Shown: positions 1-5,013 of the stretch, in pieces
How the letters are laid out: every line of letters begins with the position of its first letter
Position numbering within the stretch: the stretch's first letter is position 1
From: Deltaproteobacteria bacterium
GTDB taxonomy: Bacteria; Myxococcota_A; UBA9160; SZUA-336
Direction of reading: 5' to 3'
Assembly: GCA_030665705.1 (NCBI GenBank)
Contig: DAOUZG010000145.1
Span: 1-5,493, forward strand
DNA: 5,493 nt
The notes under the pieces: generated by a model
The model's database searches: none
Told to the model about the DNA's origin: nothing
Seen by the model: only the letters and a program-made list of their open reading frames with translations
Program-made: the position numbers and the translations under genes

Positions 1-366
1 GTCGGAACCTTCCAGCTCCTCCACGTGCCCGTGGAGGTCGACCAACAGCGACCGGAGCGCATCGTTGGCTCGGTCGAGCGCCGACAGGCTCAGGCTCTCG
101 TCGACCTCCTCGGCCGCTGCCTCGAGCCGGGAGCGCAGCTCGCGGTCGGCGATCCCGCGTGCGGACTCGCCAAATAGGCGGCGGAGGGCCCGGTTCTCCT
201 GGACGCGGCGCTCGGCGCCGCGATCCCACTCCTCGGCGACGACCATGAGCATCATCGAGACCAGCATCGTGCTCTTCTGGAGGTAGTCGACCGGCAGGCG
301 TGGGGCGATCTCGCCGAGAAGGTTCGCGGCGAGCTTACCGAGGATCGGACTCACTTCGGGTCTCAC
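1..366 (-). CDS. Hypothetical small helical protein, partial (C-terminus beyond left edge)
   Basis: I do not recognise this protein and assign no function. The frame is open for 122 codons from a GTG at 366 to the window edge with no stop. A Shine-Dalgarno-like GAGG at 378-375 lies 8 nt before that GTG, which favours it over a second in-frame GTG at 354. The predicted product looks all-helical and charged. Residues 1-30 are mildly hydrophobic (ILGKLAANLLGEIAPRLP), residues 32-43 are a Met-rich stretch too short for a convincing membrane span, and residues 45-120 are rich in Glu, Arg and Ala and could form amphipathic helices or a coiled coil. No signal peptide is seen. It begins 13 nt after the stop of the upstream phosphotransferase on the same strand, so coupled translation and a shared transcript are likely. 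An overlapping ATG at 380 is not the start, because that frame stops after five codons. The gene is judged real from spacing, ribosome site and open frame, not from homology. Confidence 0.72.
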   Translation of the reverse strand, partial: MRPEVSPILGKLAANLLGEIAPRLPVDYLQKSTMLVSMMLMVVAEEWDRGAERRVQENRALRRLFGESARGIADRELRSRLEAAAEEVDESLSLSALDRANDALRSLLVDLHGHVEELEGSD

Positions 367-379
367 GGCGCGCCCCTCA

Positions 380-1420
380 TCACTGCAGGTGCCCCATGGT
401 TTCGAGGATGCATCGGTCCTGTGCGTTCGGAAGCCACCAGGCGACATACGCGAGGATGGGGTCCTGGTTCTTTCCCGTCGTAAACTCGTGGCCGCTGGAG
501 AGCCAGATCGCCAGCGCCTTCACACTGCAGAACAGATCCCACCAGTGGAGCGCCTGCGGATCCGCGACCAGCCCGCTCGCCTTCTCCCAGATTCGAACCG
601 CCTGCTCCCTCGGCAGAAGGCCTCCGACGCGGTCGTCTCGCGCCCAGCACCAGATGCGGTTGAGCGACCACGCCAGGTCCTCGACGGGATCTCCCAGGTG
701 CGCCATCTCCCAGTCGAGGATTGCCTGGATTCTTCCCTTCGGATCAACGAGGAAGTTCCCCATCCGAAAGTCGGCGTGGACCATGGAGATCTTCTGAGCG
801 GGCGGGGGCGGGTTTCGCCTCAGCCAGCGGATCGCCGCCCGTGCAATCGGCTGGGGACAGGGCTCGTCCTCGTCGATCACCCCCTCCCAGTACTCCAGCT
901 CCCGCCGCCAGCAATCTCCGGGCGCGACCCATTCCAGGTGTTCGGTGAGCCCGCGGGCCCTGGGATCCGTCCGCGAAATCTCTCCGAGGATCTGCCAGGC
1001 CTGCTCCCCGATCTGCTCGCCGTACTCGCTGTAGGGTGGGGCCAGCAAGATCTGTGGGCTCGACTCGCACCCGGTGACCTCCTCCATCACGAAGAAAGGC
1101 CGCTCCAACCACTGAGGATCTTCCTCCAGCCAGAGCGGCCGGGGGACGGGCACCGCAGTGCCGTAGAAGGCGCGGTACGCCTCGAATTCGTTGCGCCGCT
1201 CCGTCTCGATCAAACTCCCTTCGGGATCACGACGCACGACCCAGCGGAGCTCCTCTTCCCGACCGTCCTTGCGCTGAACGCCGATGCGCAGGAGGTAGGT
1301 CTCGCGGGAAGCTCCGCCGAAGACCTTGGTGATTGTCTTCACGACCGCGCGCTCGGCGTCGGGGATTCGGTACTCCGCGTAGCGTGCAATCTGGTCCGTC
1401 AGCTCCGGCACGGCGCGCAT
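380..1420 (-). CDS. Phosphotransferase (APH/choline kinase fold), ACAD10/11 kinase-domain-like
   Basis: Cytoplasmic kinase-like enzyme of 346 residues with the aminoglycoside phosphotransferase fold. Visible motifs, in order: a glycine-containing N-lobe loop FGGASRETYLL (34-44), a strand WVVRRDP (60-66), the hinge FVMEEVTG (110-117), the catalytic loop HADFRMGN (H215, D217, N222), and the metal-binding segment LDWEMAHLGDP (D236, D244). This order and the RRDP/LDWE..GDP wording match the single-domain bacterial relatives of the kinase domain of human ACAD10/ACAD11. In ACAD11 that domain is known to phosphorylate 4-hydroxyacyl-CoA; the substrate here is unknown and drug resistance is not implied. 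The usual ATP-binding lysine of strand 3 is not obvious, with R63/R64 in its place, which I believe is common in this subgroup. The ATG at 1420 is the first start after an in-frame TAG four codons upstream. It has no good Shine-Dalgarno site but sits 6 nt after TAGTAT, so a leaderless message is possible. It is divergent from the LLM gene and followed closely by the small helical gene. Confidence 0.93.
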   Translation of the reverse strand: MRAVPELTDQIARYAEYRIPDAERAVVKTITKVFGGASRETYLLRIGVQRKDGREEELRWVVRRDPEGSLIETERRNEFEAYRAFYGTAVPVPRPLWLEEDPQWLERPFFVMEEVTGCESSPQILLAPPYSEYGEQIGEQAWQILGEISRTDPRARGLTEHLEWVAPGDCWRRELEYWEGVIDEDEPCPQPIARAAIRWLRRNPPPPAQKISMVHADFRMGNFLVDPKGRIQAILDWEMAHLGDPVEDLAWSLNRIWCWARDDRVGGLLPREQAVRIWEKASGLVADPQALHWWDLFCSVKALAIWLSSGHEFTTGKNQDPILAYVAWWLPNAQDRCILETMGHLQ

Positions 1421-1485
1421 TGTGTCATACTACGCGCCCCCACGTCGATCGGCCGTTGAGGTCACGCCTGAAAAGGAGAGCCGAT
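1421..1485. promoter_or_regulatory. Divergent promoter region between kinase and LLM oxidoreductase genes
   Basis: This 65-nt gap must carry the starts of both divergent transcripts unless they begin inside a gene. The only AT-rich element is CATACTA at 1426-1432. On the minus strand it reads TAGTAT (1432-1427), 4 of 6 matches to the -10 consensus, ending 6 nt before the kinase ATG. On the plus strand CATACT (1426-1431) is also 4 of 6, with TG one base upstream (TGTCATACT), an extended -10 form. No convincing -35 box was found for either direction. GATCGGCC at 1447-1454 also occurs in the other divergent gap and could be an operator. The assignments are by eye. Confidence 0.45.
1474..1478 (+). 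promoter_or_regulatory. Ribosome binding site fixing a TTG start
   Basis: AGGAG in the context AAAAGGAGAG lies 7 nt before the TTG at 1486. It is the only strong Shine-Dalgarno sequence in the gap and decides the start of the LLM gene. The next in-frame start candidate upstream, a TTG at 1456, has no such site. Confidence 0.8.
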
Positions 1486-2364
1486 TTGGAGCCCGGAAAG
1501 CTTGGAGTCTTCATCTTCATGGACTCGCTCCCCGCTGAGGACGCGGCGCAGTTTGCACAGCGGGTGGAGTCCTGGGGCTACACAACTTTGTGGATCCCCG
1601 AGGTGTTCGGCCGCGAGCCGTTCGCCTCGGCAGCGTTCCTGCTATCACGCACACGGACCCTCCGAGTCGCGACCGGGATCGCGAACATCTATGCGCGCGA
1701 TGCGATGACCACGCGTGCGGCGCAGCTCGCGCTTGCCGAGCAATCGGGTGGACGGTTCATTCTCGGTCTCGGCGTGTCGCACCAGCCGGTCGTAGAGGGG
1801 ATGCGAGGGCATACCTACGGGAAGCCGATCGAGACGATGCAGGCGTACCTCGAGGCGATGGAACGGGCACCGTATGCGGCTCCGCAGCCCGCCGAGCCCC
1901 CCCCGACGCTCCTCGCGGCTCTGGGGCCGCGGATGCTCGCGCTTGCCCGCGACCGTACCCGCGGCGCCCACCCCTACATGGTGCCTCCGGAGCACACGGC
2001 GCGGGCGCGCGAGATTCTCGGAAAGGGTCCGTGGCTCTGCACGGAGCAGAAGGTGCTGCGGGTCACCGAGCCCTCGCGGGCGCGCGAGCTCGCACGAAAG
2101 ACCCTCGCCATGTATCTGACCCTTCCCAACTACCGCAGGAATCTGCAATCGCTCGGCTTCGCGGAGGCGGAACTGGACGGTGGAGGATCCGATCGGCTCA
2201 TCGATGCTCTCGTAGCCTGGGGGGACGAGAAGACGATCCGCGACCGAATCGAGGCGCATCGGGACGCGGGTGCGGACCACGTCTGTGTGCAGACGATCCA
2301 CCCTGACGGGAAGCCGATCCCCGATCTGGACCTTCTCGAGGTGCTGGCCCCCGGCCCCGCGTAG
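1486..2364 (+). CDS. LLM-class (luciferase-like) oxidoreductase, probably F420-dependent
   Basis: Predicted 292-residue cytoplasmic flavin- or F420-dependent oxidoreductase with the bacterial luciferase-like TIM barrel. Recognisable segments: KLGVFIFMDSL (5-15, first strand), GYTTLWIPEVFGREPF (31-46), VATGIANIYARDAMTTRAA (61-79, the strand and helix typical of the family), GGRFILGLGVSHQPVVEGM (88-106), LLAALGPRMLALA (142-154), GAHPYMVPPEH (160-170) and ADHVCVQT (263-270) near the C-terminus. The wording resembles the actinobacterial F420-dependent subgroup described by TIGR03620, and the length is typical. F420 rather than FMN use is inferred from this resemblance; the substrate is unknown. 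The start is TTG, chosen because AGGAG lies 7 nt upstream and because homology begins immediately after it; extending upstream would run into the divergent kinase gene. A run of eight C at 1897-1904 encodes part of PAEPPP, and family motifs continue in the same frame on both sides, so no frameshift is indicated. It converges on the MFS gene. Confidence 0.92.
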   Translation: MEPGKLGVFIFMDSLPAEDAAQFAQRVESWGYTTLWIPEVFGREPFASAAFLLSRTRTLRVATGIANIYARDAMTTRAAQLALAEQSGGRFILGLGVSHQPVVEGMRGHTYGKPIETMQAYLEAMERAPYAAPQPAEPPPTLLAALGPRMLALARDRTRGAHPYMVPPEHTARAREILGKGPWLCTEQKVLRVTEPSRARELARKTLAMYLTLPNYRRNLQSLGFAEAELDGGGSDRLIDALVAWGDEKTIRDRIEAHRDAGADHVCVQTIHPDGKPIPDLDLLEVLAPGPA

Positions 2365-2391
2365 TGCGAATTTCTCACGGGGTTGGCGTAG

Positions 2392-2451
2392 CCGTGCCGA
2401 TGGAGGGCTCCTCGCCAGAGGAGACCCCCTCTTCCCTCTAGCCCGGCACGG
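2392..2451. terminator. Nested inverted repeat, probable bidirectional terminator
   Basis: In the convergent gap between the LLM and MFS genes an inner hairpin CTCCTC-GCCA-GAGGAG (2408-2413 / 2418-2423) is extended by GGG (2405-2407) pairing with CCC (2425-2427) across one bulged A. An outer pair, CCGTGCCG (2392-2399) and CGGCACGG (2444-2451), encloses it. The outer right arm reaches into the last codons of the MFS gene. No clear T-run follows on either strand, so factor-independent termination is uncertain. Placement at the meeting point of two genes is the main support. Confidence 0.55.
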
Positions 2452-3829
2452 AAAGGGTCTCCTGGATCTCCTCCAGTGTCATCCCCTTCGTCTCGGGGGC
2501 ATAGAGGAGGATCACCGCAGCCCCGAGGATCGGGCCGAACGCGAAGAGCGCCACGGACCACGAGATCCCGAGACTCCCCACGAAAAACCCGATCCCGAGC
2601 GGGACCAGGATCTCCGTCCCGCGCCCGAACACAGCCGTCGCCCACCCGTAGCCGGTCGCGCGAATGGCGGTGGGGAAGAGCTCGGAGGTGTAGATGTTCG
2701 TTGCCGAGTTCGCTGCACCGAACGTGGAGACGGTCAGGAACATCCAGATGTACTGCTGCGCGAGTGTGCGGGTCTGAAACAGCATGAAGATGGCAACTGC
2801 CGCCAAGACGTAGAATGCCGCACACGTGCGTTTGCGTCCGAGCCAGTCGACGAGGAAGCCCGCAACGAAGCTCCCGACGAAGCCTCCCGCATAGCCCAAG
2901 AAGAGGATCTGGCCGACCTGATGCGGCGTCAGCAACAGATCCTCCCGTGCGTAGATGACCCAGAACGCGACGGCCGGGGCGGTCACCAGGTGTACGCAGT
3001 TCCAGGCAAGCACCACGATGATCATCCGGCTGCGGTACTGCTTCTGCCAGGGAACCCGGGCATTCCTCAGGTGGACGCGGATCGCATCCATGAGGCCGCG
3101 TCCCGACGAGCTCCGGCTCGCGCGCTCCGCCGAGAAACGGCGCGTCTCCCGCATCCCGAAGCGGAGCAGGACGACAAGCAGGACCGGCAGACCTCCGATG
3201 AGGTAGAGGACACGCCAGTCCTCGAGCCGTGCCTCCAAGCTCAGTGCGCCCTGGATGGCCAGGAGGACCGACGCTCCCCAGTCGTGGAGCCAGTTCCCCT
3301 GGCCGCCTGACTCTAACAGCACGTAGGGCTGCACCTTCGCCACCAGCATGATTCCGACGGGAGCCACGCTCATGAGGATTGCCGTCGCACGGCCCCGAGT
3401 GCGAGCGGGATACTCTTCGGTAATGATGATGACGGCGAGCGCGAACGCCCCCGTAAAGAAAATACGCGCCACGAACTGGTAGAGCGTGAACTCGGCCACC
3501 GTGGTCGCGAGCGCCGTGAGGGCATTAAAGAGCGTAAATCCTCCGACGGTGAGGACCATCATGGTCCTTCGACCCCATCGGTCCGCGAACAGCAGCAGGA
3601 GAAACGACGCGATCATCCCGAGCCGGGTGATCGCGAAGACGGTCCCCCACTCTCCGCGGGAAATGCCGAGTGCCTGGCGGGCGTCCGGCGCAGACATGGT
3701 CATCATGGCGGAGTCGAAGCCCCCGAACAGCGTTGCCGTGGAGAGCAAGAGAAACAGGAATCCGAGATAGGGGCTTACACGGGCAGCCTCGAGAGAGTCA
3801 TTCGGGCGCGCGGACATCCCGCGCAGCAT
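2438..3829 (-). CDS. MFS transporter, sugar-porter / metabolite:H+ symporter type
   Basis: Inner-membrane major facilitator superfamily carrier, 463 residues from the first ATG, with about 12 predicted helices. Rough helices: 21-46, 61-82, 91-110, 114-136, 147-166, 206-224, 270-292, 305-327, 336-351, 358-378, 393-418 and 423-444. Family marks: D39 in helix 1 (FGGFDSAMMTMSAPDARQAL), the loop 2-3 signature FADRWGRR (81-88), EEYPARTRGRA (138-148) after helix 4, the repeat of the loop signature VDWLGRKR (327-334), ELFPTAIRATGYG (383-395), and the C-terminal PETKGMTLEEI (445-455). These point to the sugar porter or aromatic acid/metabolite:H+ symporter branches; the substrate cannot be told. The stretch of about 40 residues between helices 5 and 6 (167-205) looks longer than usual. 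The start is uncertain: the ATG at 3829 overlaps the promoter-like TAGTATG, so the ATG at 3817 (MSARPND) may be the true start. It is divergent from the paraoxonase-like gene, which suggests shared regulation. Confidence 0.93.
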   Translation of the reverse strand: MLRGMSARPNDSLEAARVSPYLGFLFLLLSTATLFGGFDSAMMTMSAPDARQALGISRGEWGTVFAITRLGMIASFLLLLFADRWGRRTMMVLTVGGFTLFNALTALATTVAEFTLYQFVARIFFTGAFALAVIIITEEYPARTRGRATAILMSVAPVGIMLVAKVQPYVLLESGGQGNWLHDWGASVLLAIQGALSLEARLEDWRVLYLIGGLPVLLVVLLRFGMRETRRFSAERASRSSSGRGLMDAIRVHLRNARVPWQKQYRSRMIIVVLAWNCVHLVTAPAVAFWVIYAREDLLLTPHQVGQILFLGYAGGFVGSFVAGFLVDWLGRKRTCAAFYVLAAVAIFMLFQTRTLAQQYIWMFLTVSTFGAANSATNIYTSELFPTAIRATGYGWATAVFGRGTEILVPLGIGFFVGSLGISWSVALFAFGPILGAAVILLYAPETKGMTLEEIQETLSVPG

Positions 3830-3890
3830 ACTACCGCGCCGGATCGGCCCCCGACTTGCGAACCGAGACCTAAGAAAGGATCATGCGACC
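3830..3890. promoter_or_regulatory. Divergent promoter region between MFS and paraoxonase-like genes
   Basis: The gap mirrors the one at 1421-1485. CATACTAC at 3827-3834, overlapping its left edge, reads TAGTAT on the minus strand (3833-3828) and could be the -10 element of the MFS gene. That would put the transcript start close to the ATG at 3817. The same bases read CATACT (3827-3832) on the plus strand, about 58 nt before the lipoprotein start. GATCGGCC (3842-3849) is repeated from the other gap. A TTGCGA at 3856-3861 resembles a -35 box, but no good -10 follows it. AAAGGA at 3875-3880 is the ribosome site of the lipoprotein gene, 10 nt before its GTG. Confidence 0.42.
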
Positions 3891-4994
3891 GTGTCGCGCG
3901 GGTCTCCACTCCGTCTGACGTGTCGAGGAGGTCTGCTGCTCCTCCTCCTGGTGGCCTGTCGAGACCCCGTAGAGCCGATCCTCGATTGCGCGCCCGTCGG
4001 GGAGCTCACGCCGATCTGCGGACTCGCGAACCCCGAGGACCTGGTCGCTGTCTCGCGAGGAGCGTGGCTCGTGATCAGCCAGGTCCGAAGCGGCGAGCAG
4101 GGAGGCAATCTCATCGCGCTTCGGCCCTCGGGCGAGGAGCTCACGCTCCTGTTTCCCATCGAGGGCGACCCACTGGAGACGATCGCTCCGACCCCGGGCT
4201 GGGGAGCCGCCGACTGTTCGGGTCCACCCGACTCGTTGCGCTTCGCTCCCCTGGGGATCGATGTTGGCCGGGGTCCGGACGGGAAACGGACCCTCTTCGT
4301 CGTCAACCGTGGGAGCCGGCAGTCGATCGAGCTGTTCGAGCTCTTCGAAAGCGATCCCCCCGCTCTGGACTGGCGGGGGTGTGTGCCCGTACCGGGGTTC
4401 GCGCTGAACAACGACGTGGCTGCGCTCCCGGGTGGGGGGTTCGTTGCCACAAACATGTACCCCCGAAATTGGGGGCTCGGCCGCTTCTGGATGACGCTTC
4501 GGGCGCTGCTCGGCTGGAACACGGGCTACCTGCTGGAGTGGACCCCCGCCGTTGGCTGGCGCCAGATCCCGAACTCGAAGGCGAGTTACCCGAACGGGAT
4601 CGAGGTGTCGCCCGACGGCGAGATCCTCTACTTCGGTGCGTTCGGGTCGAGCGAGTTCGTGCGACTGCAGAGGTCGGACGGCAGCGAGCGGACGTCCATC
4701 GTGATCCCGCATCCGGATAACCTGACGTGGAGCCGCGACGGGCGGCTCCTGGTCACCGCCCACAGCGCTCCCCTGACCCAGCTCATGTCCTGCCAGTCGA
4801 TCGAGGAGGGCGCTTGCGGCACGTCCTTCGCGGTCTACGCGATCGACCCGGAGACGTTGAAGCCCGCGCTGCTCCTCGAGCACGCGGGTGGTCCCCCGAT
4901 GGGCGCAGGGTCGGTCGCCGTGCAGATCGGGGACGAGATCTTCATCGGGTCGTTTGTGGGAGACCGGATCGTCCGAAGCCGCCTTCCGCTCTGA
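3891..4994 (+). CDS. Paraoxonase/SMP-30-like beta-propeller lipoprotein
   Basis: Predicted 367-residue secreted lipoprotein with a six-bladed calcium beta-propeller like paraoxonase (PON1, 355 residues). The signal peptide has Arg at 8 and 12, a poly-Leu core (15-20) and the lipobox LVAC with C23 as the lipidated cysteine, so the mature protein should be membrane-anchored outside the cytoplasm. Segments that I align from memory with PON1 run along the whole length: NPEDLVAV (48-54), IELFELF (146-152), LNNDVAA (172-178), YPNGIEVSPDG (233-243), HPDNLTW (274-280) and AGSVAV...IFIGSF (339-355). Calcium-site residues match: E49/D50, N174/D175, N235, D276/N277. The catalytic His dyad of PON1 (H115, H134) appears replaced by L121 (APLGID) and R140 (VVNRGS), while H291 matches PON1 H285. 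Lactonase or esterase activity is therefore uncertain. The GTG start follows AAAGGA with a 10-nt spacer; an ATG at 3883 is out of frame and stops after 11 codons. Alternatives are a gluconolactonase-like or strictosidine synthase-like propeller. Confidence 0.88.
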   Translation: MSRGSPLRLTCRGGLLLLLLVACRDPVEPILDCAPVGELTPICGLANPEDLVAVSRGAWLVISQVRSGEQGGNLIALRPSGEELTLLFPIEGDPLETIAPTPGWGAADCSGPPDSLRFAPLGIDVGRGPDGKRTLFVVNRGSRQSIELFELFESDPPALDWRGCVPVPGFALNNDVAALPGGGFVATNMYPRNWGLGRFWMTLRALLGWNTGYLLEWTPAVGWRQIPNSKASYPNGIEVSPDGEILYFGAFGSSEFVRLQRSDGSERTSIVIPHPDNLTWSRDGRLLVTAHSAPLTQLMSCQSIEEGACGTSFAVYAIDPETLKPALLLEHAGGPPMGAGSVAVQIGDEIFIGSFVGDRIVRSRLPL

Positions 4995-5013
4995 AGGCAA
5001 CCCGTCCTCAGAG
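4981..5013. terminator. Weak hairpins at the convergent gene ends
   Basis: Only 13 nt separate the two convergent stop codons. GCCTTC (4981-4986) pairs with GAAGGC (4993-4998) around a 6-nt loop. Alternatively CTCTGA (4989-4994) pairs with TCAGAG (5008-5013), both arms being the Leu-stop ends of the two genes. The two structures exclude each other, and neither has a T-run. A terminator function is possible but weakly supported. Confidence 0.28.

Noticed and set aside
389..1459. Open frame of 356 codons on the plus strand opposite the kinase
   Set aside because: The kinase frame carries complete family motifs, whereas this product has none and is Arg/Pro-rich. It is a composition shadow.
1333..1485. 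Upstream extension of the LLM frame by 51 codons
   Set aside because: It would overlap the kinase gene, the added sequence is Arg-rich without homology, and the only good ribosome site is at 1474-1478 before the TTG of 1486.
1897..1904. Run of eight C as a frameshift or slippage site in the LLM gene
   Set aside because: Family motifs lie in the same frame before and after the run, so the gene as read is intact.
2270..3310. Open frame of 346 codons on the plus strand across the LLM end and opposite the MFS gene
   Set aside because: It overlaps the LLM gene in another frame and the MFS gene on the other strand. The product is hydrophilic and repetitive in character, with no family motif.
3883..3918. 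ATG upstream of the lipoprotein as its start
   Set aside because: It is in a different frame and stops after 11 codons. The GTG at 3891 leads directly into a well-formed lipoprotein signal peptide.
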